This document shows positions 6,678-14,649 of a stretch of DNA of 20,155 nt, piece by piece; position 1 is the first letter of the stretch, and each line of letters starts with the position of its first letter. The DNA is from Gemmatimonadales bacterium (GTDB lineage: Bacteria > Gemmatimonadota > Gemmatimonadetes > Palauibacterales > Palauibacteraceae). The position numbers and the translations under genes are program-made. Location: contig DAOVWI010000019.1 in the NCBI GenBank assembly GCA_030636765.1, forward strand, positions 1 to 20,155. The letters are read 5' to 3'. The notes beneath the pieces were generated by a model, which was not told the DNA's origin, did no database searches, and saw only the letters and a program-made list of their open reading frames with translations.

Positions 6678-7502
6678 ATGACACGGAGCGAGATCGCCGC
6701 GAAGAACCTGGACGGATGGTTCGCCCTGCACCAGTTCTTCAGGACTTCGTGGCCCGCCCTCAAGCGTCAGGATGCGCGCCGTTTGACCGAGATGGGCGCG
6801 GAGTTCATGGGGCTCCTTCAGCGGTGGTCGCGGCTGGAGGAGGGGTGGAGCCGCAGCTACCGGATCGTCGGCGGCGGCGCGGACTTCCTTCTCGTTCACT
6901 TCCGTCCAAGCCTCGAATTGCTGGCCGAGGCCGAGCGCGAGATCCAGCGGACGGCGCTCGGGGACCAGATCGAGCTGACCTACGACTACCTGTCCGTGGT
7001 GGAGCTCGGTCTCTATCAGCTCACCGCGGACTTCGCGCGGCGAACGCCTCCCCCGGAGGACCCTAGCGAGCTGGCCGAGTGGCGCGACGAGCTCGACGGA
7101 CAGGCGGAGAAGGCGAAGGAGACGGAGTTCGCTCGCGGCCGGCTCTACCCGACGCAGCCCGACGACATGCCGTACGTGTGCTTCTACCCGATGACGAAAC
7201 GTCGAGGAGAGCGGCACAACTGGTACTCGCTTCCATTGGCGGAGCGAGCCGCGATGATGATGGAGCATGGGCTCGTGGGCCGATCCTACGCCGGACGAAT
7301 CACGCAGATCATCTCTGGATCCATCGGGTTTGACGACTGGGAGTGGGGCGTGACTCTCTTCGCCAAGGACCCGCTCGACTTCAAGAACGTGATCACGGAC
7401 ATGCGATACGACGAGGCGAGCGCGAAGTACGCCGAGTTCGGCCGCTTCTACGTCGGCAAACGAATGCGGGCCGAGGAGTGGGTGGAGTTCGGCCGACCGT
7501 GA
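6678..7502 (+). CDS. hemQ: HemQ/ChdC coproheme decarboxylase
   Basis: The 274-aa protein is a chlorite-dismutase-family enzyme of the HemQ type, which removes two propionate carboxyls of coproheme to make heme b in the coproporphyrin-dependent pathway. FYPMTKRR places the catalytic tyrosine at Tyr170 (Listeria Tyr147), MEHGLVGR places the heme-ligating His197 (Listeria His174), and ITQ places Gln210 (Listeria Gln187). The spacing between all three matches the Listeria enzyme. The family tail GFDDWEWGVTLF and RYDEASAKYAEFGRFYVG is intact. True chlorite dismutases need a distal Arg in place of this Gln, so chlorite breakdown is unlikely. GGAGAGAGG precedes the ATG. Other heme genes are not in the window. 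Confidence 0.96.
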   Translation: MTRSEIAAKNLDGWFALHQFFRTSWPALKRQDARRLTEMGAEFMGLLQRWSRLEEGWSRSYRIVGGGADFLLVHFRPSLELLAEAEREIQRTALGDQIELTYDYLSVVELGLYQLTADFARRTPPPEDPSELAEWRDELDGQAEKAKETEFARGRLYPTQPDDMPYVCFYPMTKRRGERHNWYSLPLAERAAMMMEHGLVGRSYAGRITQIISGSIGFDDWEWGVTLFAKDPLDFKNVITDMRYDEASAKYAEFGRFYVGKRMRAEEWVEFGRP

Positions 7503-7537
7503 CCGCTTGAGCACGAAACGGACACGGACGTGGCGTG

Positions 7538-8143
7538 ATGGAAGATCTGGCGGCGGCTATCGAGGCACTGATCGCGGAGAGCGGTGATCTGGGTTACGCT
7601 CTGGCTTACGCCTACACGATCGCCGTGGCGATCATCCCCTTCCCCGCCGAATTCCCGGCCATGCTCAACGGCATGCTCTTCGGTCCCCTGACCGGCACGC
7701 TGATCACGTGGAGCGCCGGGCTCATCGGTGCCCACGTGAGCTTCGAGCTTTCCCGGCGCTGCGGGAGGCCACTAGTGGCGCGTTTCGTCCGGGCCGAGAC
7801 GCTGGATCGGGCCGACCGCCTCGTCCTGGCCTCGGGGGCGCCCGGTCTCCTTCTGCTGCGGCTGACCCCGGTGGTCGCGTTCACGGCTATCAATTGGGCC
7901 GCCGGCCTCACCGCGCTGCGTCGCTGGACGTTCCTCTGGACTACAGCCGTGGGCATTCTCCCCGGCGCGATCCTGTTCACGGTCTCCGGCTCCGGCGTTG
8001 TGGCCCTATCCAGACGACACCCGGCTCTGGGCGTGGCACTTCTGGCGTTCCTCATCGGCCTTGCCGTGCTGATCCACGCACGGATCAGGCGTAGCTCTCG
8101 GAGCGCGGCGGCCGCCGTCGAACCCCCTTCCGACGAAGTCTGA
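7538..8143 (+). CDS. VTT-domain (DedA/TVP38-like) membrane protein
   Basis: The 201-aa protein has several hydrophobic segments. One runs at about residues 20-45 with the FPAEFPAMLNGMLFG re-entrant-type motif. Others lie near 48-65, 103-125 (LLLLRLTPVVAFTAINWAAG), 130-152 and 165-182. The RLTP-(x)-NWAAG pattern is typical of SNARE-associated/VTT proteins such as DedA, which move lipids such as undecaprenyl phosphate across the membrane or support membrane homeostasis. The ATG at 7538 directly follows an in-frame GTG at 7535; either may be used, with a weak ribosome-binding site. It lies 35 bp after hemQ on the same strand, so they probably form an operon. The substrate cannot be told from sequence. 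Confidence 0.85.
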   Translation: MEDLAAAIEALIAESGDLGYALAYAYTIAVAIIPFPAEFPAMLNGMLFGPLTGTLITWSAGLIGAHVSFELSRRCGRPLVARFVRAETLDRADRLVLASGAPGLLLLRLTPVVAFTAINWAAGLTALRRWTFLWTTAVGILPGAILFTVSGSGVVALSRRHPALGVALLAFLIGLAVLIHARIRRSSRSAAAAVEPPSDEV

Positions 8144-8289
8144 CTCGGCCCGCGCGGCCGGGCACCACCTATGCGTTTCGATGAGCCGAACGCTTACACC
8201 CGGGCCCTGCCATGACACGACTCAAGCCTCACCGTGTCAACAGGTTCCCGGACTTCGAACGCGAGGAAGAAGCGGGGCCGGCGGTGGGC

Positions 8290-8308
8290 TTCGGCGCTTT
8301 TCGCCGAA
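8290..8308. repeat. Hairpin upstream of the GGDEF/EAL gene
   Basis: TTCGGCG and CGCCGAA form a perfect 7-bp stem around CTTTT, in the 229-bp gap between the VTT gene and the GGDEF/EAL gene. No T-run follows, so it may be a weak terminator for the hemQ unit or leader structure. The remainder of the gap shows nothing recognisable. Confidence 0.35.
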
Positions 8309-8372
8309 ACGCTCTGGCAGAATGCGATAAGCCCGCACGGAATGAGACGATAGGGCCAAGCTCGAGGTAAGG

Positions 8373-10826
8373 TTGACGATCGAGAAGAACAGCACGAAGA
8401 GTCCGAGCGGCGGCGACGCGGACGAGTTCCCCTTCCCCGTCATCGTGCTCACCCGGGAGGGTTCGATCGAGCATGCGAACGAGCTCGCCGCCCGAGTGAT
8501 CGGCATCCCCGCCTCCGATCTGGTCGGCCACCGGTTCTCCGACCTGGTTGGCCGTAGCTGGCGTCCCGTCTTCGAGCGCACCCTGAGGGAGCTCCTGGAT
8601 CCGGCGTTGGGGGAAGAGGCTGCGCCGGGACGGGCTGCGATCGAGCTCCCCCTCGACCTGGATGGAACGGAGCAACGGGTGGGCCTGCTCCTCGCGGCCA
8701 CGAACGAGCCCAGCCGCCGCATCGTCGCCGTCCTTCATCCGGAGACCGACGACGGGTTCAACATCCACCCGCTCCACACCTCCGCCCTCGAGGCCACCGA
8801 GGAAGGAATCCTCTGCACCGATCTGGACGGTCGCATCCTCTACTTCAACCGGCAGTTCCGCGAGCTCTGGAAGGTGCCCGAAGCCGTCCTCGCGACGGGC
8901 GACCACGCGGCGGTGCTTTCCATCGTGGAGGAGCAGCTCGAGAATCCGGAGCAGCTCCAAGGGCTGACTCGGCAGCTCGGCGAGGAGCCGGAGCGTGAGC
9001 AGCGCGATCTGCTACCCCTGGGGGACCGGCGGATCGTCGATCGCAACGTCCGACCGCTCAGGATCGGCGAAAGTCAGATCGGCCATGTCCTGTGTTTCCG
9101 GGACGTCACCCGATACCAGCGCGCCCAGGAGACCATTCGCGCCTCGGAGCGCCGGTACCGCCTGCTGTTCGAGCGGAACGTGGCCGGCGTGTTCCGGGCG
9201 TCCCGCGACGGGACGATCCTCGAGGTCAACGACGCCTTCGCCCGGCTGGTTGGCTGCGAATCGCCGGCCGACCTGCGCGGAAGCTCCGTGGCCGAGCTCT
9301 ACGCCTCGCAACCCGAGCGCCGGCAATTCGGTGAAGAGCTCGAGAGGTACGGATCCGTGGCCAACCGCGAGCTTGAGCTGGCGCGGAGGGACGGCACCTC
9401 GATATGGGTGCTGGAGAACTCGCTCATCGTGGAGGATTCCGAGATCATGGAGCCGGTGATCGAGGGCACGATCATCGACATCACGGCGAGAAAGAGGCTG
9501 GAGAGCGAGCTCGAGCGTATGGCGTATCACGATCCGCTCACGGATCTGGCCAACCGGCGGCTGCTCGAGGAGCGGGCCCGCATGTCTCTGGCGTTCGCAG
9601 ACCGTCATGGCATCCAGTGTGGGCTCATCTACCTGGACCTGTCCCGCTTCAAGCGAATCAACGACACGCTGGGTCACGAGACGGGCGATAACGTGTTGAT
9701 CCAGGTCTCGAATCGCCTTCGCAGCTGCCTGCGAGGGAGCGACACACCGGCTCGGATCGGTGGCGATGAGTTCGCCGCCCTTCTCGCCGAGGTAGGAGGA
9801 GATCGAGGCGCCCTGGCCGTCGCCGAGCGCGTCTCGCAGAGCCTTTCCAAGCCTTTTGAGCTGGGGGACCGGACCCTCCACGTGGATGTCCGGATCGGCC
9901 TCGCCCTCTACCCGGACCACGCCTCGGACTTCGAGGGACTCCTCGCGGCCGCGGATCACGCCATGTACCGCACCAAGATGGATGGGAGCCTGGCGATCGA
10001 GATCTATTCACCGGACCTCGACGAGACGGAGTCGGACGAGCTCACCCAGGAGGAGGAGCTTCGCACCGCGATCGGGGAAGCCCAGCTGACCCTCCATTAT
10101 CAGCCGATCATCCGCCTGCAGGACAGTCGGCTCGTCGGTGCCGAGGCGCTGGTTCGCTGGAACCATCCAGAGCGAGGCGTGCTCCCCGCCGAGTCGTTCA
10201 TCCGGCTGGCCGAGCGCAGCGGCCTCATCCAGCAGATCGATCACTGGGTCCTGGAGAGCGCCCTGCTTCAGGCCCGCCAATGGGCCGGACGAGAGGAGCC
10301 CGAGTGGATCTCCATCAACCACTCGATCAAGACGCTGCGGGATCCGGGGCTCATCGAATGGGTTTCGGAGCTGCTCCTCCGGACACCCGTCTCTCCAGGA
10401 CGGATCGTGCTGGAAGTCAACGAGGGGATCGCGGTGCAGAGCCCGGAAGCGGTGGCGAACCGGCTGCGCGAGCTGCGGGACCTGGGCATCCTCATTGCGC
10501 TGGACGACTTCGGAACCGGGCATTCCTCGCTCGCCTACATCAGGCACTTTCCCGCGGACATCATCAAACTCGATGGCTTCTTCGTACAGGATGTCGGCAC
10601 CAACCACGACAGCCGGAACCTCGTTAAGGCCGTGATACAGATGGGCCAGGCACTCGGCGTGCAGGTGATCGCCGAGAAGGTCGAGACGCCCGAGCAGCTG
10701 GAGTGGCTGAAGTCCTCGGGATGCGACCTCGTGCAGGGCTATTTCACCGGCCGCCCCGTACCCGCCGACCAACTGCTGGAGAGCGCCCGCGAGTCCTCTG
10801 CGATCCGCCGAACCGCTTCAGCCTGA
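8373..10826 (+). CDS. PAS-PAS-PAS-GGDEF-EAL cyclic-di-GMP enzyme
   Basis: The 817-aa protein has no signal or membrane segment and should be cytoplasmic. Three PAS-like domains lie at about residues 18-122, 133-248 and 258-375 (ending DITARKRLESELE). A GGDEF domain (385-545) has intact GGDEF at 463-467 and an inhibitory I-site RGSD at 454-457. An EAL domain (560-800) carries EAL at 591-593, Asn649, Glu681 and Glu684, Asp711-Asp712, Lys732, Glu768 and Gln788, so all usual metal and catalytic residues are present. It could both make and break cyclic di-GMP under PAS control. Oddities: EVNE in place of ExTE, GTGH for GTGY in loop 6, and AEKVET for AEGVET. The start is TTG at 8373, preceded by GAGGTAAGG; no ATG fits the PAS boundary better. 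Net activity is unknown. Confidence 0.96.
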   Translation: MTIEKNSTKSPSGGDADEFPFPVIVLTREGSIEHANELAARVIGIPASDLVGHRFSDLVGRSWRPVFERTLRELLDPALGEEAAPGRAAIELPLDLDGTEQRVGLLLAATNEPSRRIVAVLHPETDDGFNIHPLHTSALEATEEGILCTDLDGRILYFNRQFRELWKVPEAVLATGDHAAVLSIVEEQLENPEQLQGLTRQLGEEPEREQRDLLPLGDRRIVDRNVRPLRIGESQIGHVLCFRDVTRYQRAQETIRASERRYRLLFERNVAGVFRASRDGTILEVNDAFARLVGCESPADLRGSSVAELYASQPERRQFGEELERYGSVANRELELARRDGTSIWVLENSLIVEDSEIMEPVIEGTIIDITARKRLESELERMAYHDPLTDLANRRLLEERARMSLAFADRHGIQCGLIYLDLSRFKRINDTLGHETGDNVLIQVSNRLRSCLRGSDTPARIGGDEFAALLAEVGGDRGALAVAERVSQSLSKPFELGDRTLHVDVRIGLALYPDHASDFEGLLAAADHAMYRTKMDGSLAIEIYSPDLDETESDELTQEEELRTAIGEAQLTLHYQPIIRLQDSRLVGAEALVRWNHPERGVLPAESFIRLAERSGLIQQIDHWVLESALLQARQWAGREEPEWISINHSIKTLRDPGLIEWVSELLLRTPVSPGRIVLEVNEGIAVQSPEAVANRLRELRDLGILIALDDFGTGHSSLAYIRHFPADIIKLDGFFVQDVGTNHDSRNLVKAVIQMGQALGVQVIAEKVETPEQLEWLKSSGCDLVQGYFTGRPVPADQLLESARESSAIRRTASA

Positions 10827-10832
10827 CCGAGA

Positions 10833-10870
10833 GGCCGGGCGCGCGTGGGAGATCTCCCCACCGCCCGGTC
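10833..10870. terminator. Long inverted repeat after the GGDEF/EAL gene
   Basis: The outer arms CCGGGCG (10835-10841) and CGCCCGG (10862-10868) enclose the 12-bp palindrome GGGAGATCTCCC (10847-10858). It begins seven bases after the stop codon and would fold strongly in RNA. There is no T-run, so it may be an RNA-end or stability structure more than a classical terminator. Confidence 0.45.
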
Positions 10871-10980
10871 CACCTTCTCCCGACTGACAGACGGCGTGTT
10901 CCCCGCCTAGCTTACCGCCGGAGACTCGACGCCCGGAGCGGAGGCAAATCGAGTCAGGCTCCCCACCAGCGGAGGCACCG

Positions 10981-11442
10981 ATGACGATCGCGACGAGCCT
11001 CAAACAGATGCTCGACCGGAACCACGTGGAGTACGAGGTGATCGAGCACGAGCCGGCGTTCACCGCGCAGCAGGAGGCGCACGCCACCCACACACCCGGA
11101 CGAAACTGGGCGAAAACCGTCGGTGTGCTCGTCGACGGTGAACCGGCTCTCGCCGTCCTGCCCGCCTCTCGCAAGGTGGATCTCGACCGGCTGCGAGCTA
11201 TGACCGGCGCGGCGGAGGTACGGCTAACCGAGGAGAAGCAGTTCCAGGACCTCTATCCCGACTGCGAGCTGGGAGCGATGTCGCCGTTCGGCAACCTGTA
11301 TGGACAGACAACGTTCGTGGATGAGTCGCTCCGCGAGGACGAGTACATCGTCTTCCATGCGGGCGATCACCGGACGGCCGTGAAGATGCCGTACACGGCG
11401 TTCGAAGAGTTGGCGGCCCCGGTGCCGGGGACCTTCTCCTAG
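10981..11442 (+). CDS. YbaK/ProX-family aminoacyl-tRNA deacylase
   Basis: The 153-aa protein fills a single YbaK/EbsC domain. The conserved lysine is in NWAKTVGVLVDG (Lys45), followed by LAVLPASRKVDLDRL, the EVRLTEEKQF helix, the PFGNLYG loop and a C-terminal FHAGDHRTAVKM. Such trans-editing enzymes hydrolyse mischarged tRNAs, for example Cys- or Ala-tRNA-Pro. The exact specificity cannot be read from sequence, and this subtype with PGRNWAKTV is common as an unassigned stand-alone protein. An excellent GGAGG lies 6 nt before the ATG. It is convergent with the DUF1059 gene. Confidence 0.92.
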   Translation: MTIATSLKQMLDRNHVEYEVIEHEPAFTAQQEAHATHTPGRNWAKTVGVLVDGEPALAVLPASRKVDLDRLRAMTGAAEVRLTEEKQFQDLYPDCELGAMSPFGNLYGQTTFVDESLREDEYIVFHAGDHRTAVKMPYTAFEELAAPVPGTFS

Positions 11443-11460
11443 CCTCCTAGCGCGACGGGA

Positions 11461-11478
11461 CGCGCCGCAAGCGGCGCG
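11461..11478. terminator. Hairpin between converging genes
   Basis: CGCGCCGC and GCGGCGCG form a perfect inverted repeat with a GCAAGC apex, midway between stops at 11442 and 11490. It could stop transcription from both sides, although neither strand has a T-run behind it. Confidence 0.45.
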
Positions 11479-11489
11479 CGGAGAAAACG

Positions 11490-11666
11490 TCAGACGTCGC
11501 GGATCGCCGCCTGAACCTGCTCCTGGAGCTCGGGCGTGATCTCCTGGATTCCGTGCGCCATCTTCGCGTGCTCGACGACGAGCTCCATCAGCTCTTCTTC
11601 CGTTTCCGCCCACGCCGTGTAATCGCAGCCCGGAACCACATCGGCACAGCTCATCTGCTTCGCCAT
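11490..11666 (-). CDS. DUF1059-type small protein
   Basis: The 58-aa protein begins MAKQMSCADVVPGCDYTAWA. This is the pattern of DUF1059 proteins: a CxxxxPGC-like N-terminal segment (Cys7 and Cys14) with a helical part carrying HAKMAHGI. The family is widespread and short but has no known reaction; paired Cys and His suggest metal binding or a redox role, unproven. The start at 11666 is fixed by AGGAGGG about 7 nt upstream; longer upstream reading is arginine-rich and antisense to the KirBac tail. It follows the KirBac gene on the same strand by 112 bp. Confidence 0.87.
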   Translation of the reverse strand: MAKQMSCADVVPGCDYTAWAETEEELMELVVEHAKMAHGIQEITPELQEQVQAAIRDV

Positions 11667-11722
11667 CGAGACCCTCCTGTGGGAACAACCCTTGGCCGCT
11701 TCCATTCGGCGGCATTCCTTTG

Positions 11723-11751
11723 AGATTAGGCTACCGTATCGTTCGAGTAAA
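11723..11751 (-). promoter_or_regulatory. Weak candidate promoter of the DUF1059 gene
   Basis: TTTACT (11746-11751) and TAATCT (11723-11728) are 17 bp apart on the minus strand. The match is modest; the placement, about 55 bp before the start codon, is suitable. Confidence 0.3.
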
Positions 11752-11778
11752 CACACCGCCCCCACGCCGGCGCGTCGC

Positions 11779-12747
11779 CTACGCCGCCTCCCCGGCGGAC
11801 TCCATGCGTTCCACCCCATGGACCCCGTGGACGTCGATGGAGAGCGGTCCTCTGTCTGACGGACGTTGGAGAATGTCATCGAACCTCGCGTTCCAGAGGA
11901 CCTCATCCGCCTTGTAGGAAGTTCTGGCGTGCACGACTTGCGAGAACGTGTCGTCCATGCCCGTGAGAAGCACGAGGAACTCCGCGTCGGCCCAGCGGCA
12001 ACCCTCGGGCGACAGGCCGTACAGCGGACTTCGCTTGTCGATCGGGTGCACGATCGTCCAGCTGGCCGGGAAGAAGGTGACCCGGTCGCGCTCCAGGGAC
12101 AGGTCGTAGAAGCGCCGCACGGCTCGTCCGTTACGGACCTCGCGCTGGCTGAACACGACCTTCGCCCTGAGCTCGATGATCTCGTTCTGACGCTGGTTCA
12201 CGATTCGAAACTCAAACGCCTTCTCTCCCCGGTACGCTGCGACGACCGCGTTGTGGCTGAAGACGATGTCCGCGGTGGGACGGGAGAAGCGCGCGAACAC
12301 GAGCCCCGTCGAGAGGGCGAAGGCCAGCAATCCCACGATGGCCTCGGCGGTCATCAGGATGTTGGCTGCGAGTCCCACCGGGTACAGTTGACCGTAGCCG
12401 ACGGTTGAAAGCGTCTGGACGCTGAAGAAGAAGCCCTCCACGAACCGGGATCCTGAGCCGGTCCCGGTCAGGCCATGGATGGAGTCCGGGCCCGCGAGCA
12501 GATAACCCGCGCCGAACAGGACGTTGGTCACGACGTAGACTGCGGCCAGCAGACCGATGAACTGCGGCCACGACATCACGAGGAGCGCGTGATAAGGGCT
12601 GCGCACGAGACCGCGTCGCCGGATGTTGAAGCTTCCGTCCCGGTTCAGCAGGCGTTCCTGACTCTCGTCCGCCAGGACCGAGCCGAAGCCGAGATCGTGA
12701 AACGCCTCCTCCTGGATATCGTCCGTCACCTTTGGCAAGTCGCTCAT
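11779..12747 (-). CDS. KirBac-type inward-rectifier potassium channel
   Basis: The 322-aa protein has the prokaryotic inward-rectifier plan. A cytoplasmic N-terminal slide helix (residues about 45-60, SPYHALLVMSW) leads to TM1 at about 61-83 and a pore helix with the selectivity filter TVGYG at 115-119. TM2 lies at about 124-152, ending FARFSRPTADIVFS, and the cytoplasmic immunoglobulin-like domain runs from about 160 to 310. The filter is a perfect potassium signature. The protein would act as a tetramer in the inner membrane. GGGGAG lies 9 nt before the ATG. It follows the terminator of the TPR gene, so it should have its own promoter, but I see none clearly in the 50 bp available. Confidence 0.95.
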   Translation of the reverse strand: MSDLPKVTDDIQEEAFHDLGFGSVLADESQERLLNRDGSFNIRRRGLVRSPYHALLVMSWPQFIGLLAAVYVVTNVLFGAGYLLAGPDSIHGLTGTGSGSRFVEGFFFSVQTLSTVGYGQLYPVGLAANILMTAEAIVGLLAFALSTGLVFARFSRPTADIVFSHNAVVAAYRGEKAFEFRIVNQRQNEIIELRAKVVFSQREVRNGRAVRRFYDLSLERDRVTFFPASWTIVHPIDKRSPLYGLSPEGCRWADAEFLVLLTGMDDTFSQVVHARTSYKADEVLWNARFDDILQRPSDRGPLSIDVHGVHGVERMESAGEAA

Positions 12748-12797
12748 CTGATGGCTCCCCTTTGCGATTCGCTTCGCGACCCGCGAGCTCGAGCCCG

Positions 12798-12834
12798 AAA
12801 GAAAACGGCCCCGACGTAAGTACCGCCGGGGCCG
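12798..12834 (-). terminator. Intrinsic terminator of the TPR lipoprotein gene
   Basis: On the minus strand a perfect 8-bp stem CGGCCCCG / CGGGGCCG (12827-12834 and 12806-12813) with a 13-nt loop is followed by TTTTCTTT. It lies 73 bp after the TPR stop codon and before the KirBac start. Confidence 0.85.
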
Positions 12835-12907
12835 CGCGTTGTGTACAGTTATCTAATCCGGAACGAAACCGCACTCAGGCGGCCTCGAACCGGTCAGCCG
12901 AGACGCG

Positions 12908-14431
12908 TCAGGGACTCATGCCCGCCTTCTTCACGGCATCTCGACGAACGAGCGCGAAGCCCACCGAGTTGAAGTTGAAGTTGGCGACCTGCGTGAAGAG
13001 CCTGGTCGCCTCCTCGGTGTTGCCCGCGCCCTCCTGGGCCACCGCCATCAGGTAGTTGACGAACTCGTCGTTGAGGTTGGCCTCGCTCAGATGGGCGATC
13101 GCCTGCTCGTCGTTGCCCTGCTCCAGCGCGATCATGCCCAGAAGCTGGTGATAGCCCTGAAAGCGGAGGGGATTACGGTCGGGCTCGAGCAGCGCCTTTT
13201 GCTCGTCGGCCTTCGCGCCGGCGGTCTCGAAATCGCCCATCTTCAACGCCAGCCAGGCCTGCCAGAACAGCGTGTTGGCCTGCTGACCACGCGTGAACGT
13301 CGGGTCTCCGACCAGCTCGATGTTCGCCTGCTGGACCGCTTCTCGTGCCGTCAGGATCTCCTTCGCTGCTTCGAACAGCTGATGGTAAATGGCGATCTGG
13401 GCCGCGTTCGTGAGCGCGAACATCTGAATCGAGATCACCTGGTCGTCGCGAACCCCGAGCCCTTCGGCGGCATCCGCGATTCCCACGAGCTCGGCGATCG
13501 CCTCACCAGGAGCTCCGGCGTGCACCGCGACGAAGGCGCGGTAGACCGCGTAGAAGCCCTTGTTCTCGGCCGTTGCCTCCGCGACGCCGAGGTCGTAATC
13601 AGCCCGAGCCTCATCGTAGTTGCCCAGGAAGGAATTGATGTGGCCCTTCTTGAGCGCGGCGACACTCAGGCTCGGATCCCTCTCCAGCGCCGATGAGTAG
13701 GACGCTCGCGCCGTTTCGAGCTCGCCCATCGCCCGGTACGTATCGCCGAGAAGCTCGTATCCCTTGGCCTCCTCCGGAAGCAAAGTCGTCGAGTGCTCGG
13801 CGTGCGCCTTCGCCTGAGCGAAGTCCTTCGGGTCGCCAAAAAGGTAGCTCGCGGCCAGCGACGCATGCGCCGCGTACATGCTGGAATCGAGCTCCAGAGC
13901 CTTCATGAAGGCCTCTCGAGCCTCTTCGTTCTCCTGCCGGCCCACCAGAACGCTGCCCAGATTGAGCCATGCCCGCGGGCTGTTCGGGTACGCCTCCACG
14001 AGCTGCTTCGCGAGCGCGAGGGCCTCATCCGTGTCGTTGTCGGTGAAGGCCGCGCCGATCTCGATCAGCAGGCGCTCGCCGTCGCTGGCGCTCGCGACAT
14101 TCTCCATCGCCAGCCCGACGTTGCCGTTGAACTCGCCGGCGGACGTCGCCGTGTAGGCGATGTTCAGGTAGCCGAACGCGAACGTCGGATCGTTCTCCAC
14201 GGCGCTCCGGAACAGCTCGTTCGCCTCCTGGTTTCTCCCGACATCGGCCATCTCCTGGCCGGCCAGGAAGTCCATCATCGCCGCTTCGTTGGCGGTGGTG
14301 ACGGGGATCTCGGCGGTCTCCGCCGAGGCAAGCGCCTGCTGCTCATCGGTGTCACCGGCGTCGGGCTGCGCGCAGGCGCCGGCCAGCGCGAGAAGCCCTA
14401 TCAGTAGGTAAGGACGGCTGGGGAACTGCAT
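12908..14431 (-). CDS. Exported TPR-repeat protein, probable lipoprotein
   Basis: The 507-aa protein starts MQFPSRPYLLIGLLALAGAC, a short lipoprotein-like signal with Cys20 as the likely lipidated residue (the AGAC box is a relaxed match). An acidic, disordered-looking linker to about residue 45 follows. The remainder is helical repeats of TPR type, with AWLNLGSVLVGRQENEEARE, ALELDSSMYAAHASLAASYL and YELLGDTYRAMGELETARAS among the clearest. TPR lipoproteins usually serve as protein-binding scaffolds at the membrane. A perfect AGGAGG lies 6 nt before the ATG at 14431; an upstream in-frame start at 14497 gives an implausible basic extension. It is transcribed alone, ending at a strong terminator. 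The binding partner is unknown. Confidence 0.9.
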   Translation of the reverse strand: MQFPSRPYLLIGLLALAGACAQPDAGDTDEQQALASAETAEIPVTTANEAAMMDFLAGQEMADVGRNQEANELFRSAVENDPTFAFGYLNIAYTATSAGEFNGNVGLAMENVASASDGERLLIEIGAAFTDNDTDEALALAKQLVEAYPNSPRAWLNLGSVLVGRQENEEAREAFMKALELDSSMYAAHASLAASYLFGDPKDFAQAKAHAEHSTTLLPEEAKGYELLGDTYRAMGELETARASYSSALERDPSLSVAALKKGHINSFLGNYDEARADYDLGVAEATAENKGFYAVYRAFVAVHAGAPGEAIAELVGIADAAEGLGVRDDQVISIQMFALTNAAQIAIYHQLFEAAKEILTAREAVQQANIELVGDPTFTRGQQANTLFWQAWLALKMGDFETAGAKADEQKALLEPDRNPLRFQGYHQLLGMIALEQGNDEQAIAHLSEANLNDEFVNYLMAVAQEGAGNTEEATRLFTQVANFNFNSVGFALVRRDAVKKAGMSP

Positions 14432-14494
14432 GACGTACCTCCTTTTGAGTCTCACTCTGCGTTGGGTGCTAGAACGGTAACGTCGGCGCCGCCC

Positions 14495-14506
14495 CACACG
14501 GGTGTG
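14495..14506. repeat. CACAC-GG-GTGTG inverted repeat before the TPR gene
   Basis: A perfect 5-bp inverted repeat lies 64 bp before the TPR start codon, within its 218-bp upstream gap. It is the right size for a small dimeric operator but may be chance. I found no convincing promoter in this gap. Confidence 0.25.
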
Positions 14507-14649
14507 AGCAGCGATGGGAAGTCGACGGGTCGATGCGCATCAAGAGCGGTCTCGACTGCAGAGTTCAGCTTCTTGGACGCGCTTGGCGCCCCGAAGGGAT
14601 TACAAGTCACGCTACGCTCGATGGGTGACGGCCGTCAATGCCTCGGTCC

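Noticed and set aside
6486..7514. N-terminal extension of the CBS gene
   Set aside because: The extension is antisense to hemQ and has no recognisable domain; a near-perfect ribosome-binding site marks the start at 6485.
8309..8340. Sigma-54 promoter before the GGDEF/EAL gene (TGGCAG...ATGC)
   Set aside because: The spacing between GG and GC is about 8 bases, whereas the -24/-12 elements need about 12.
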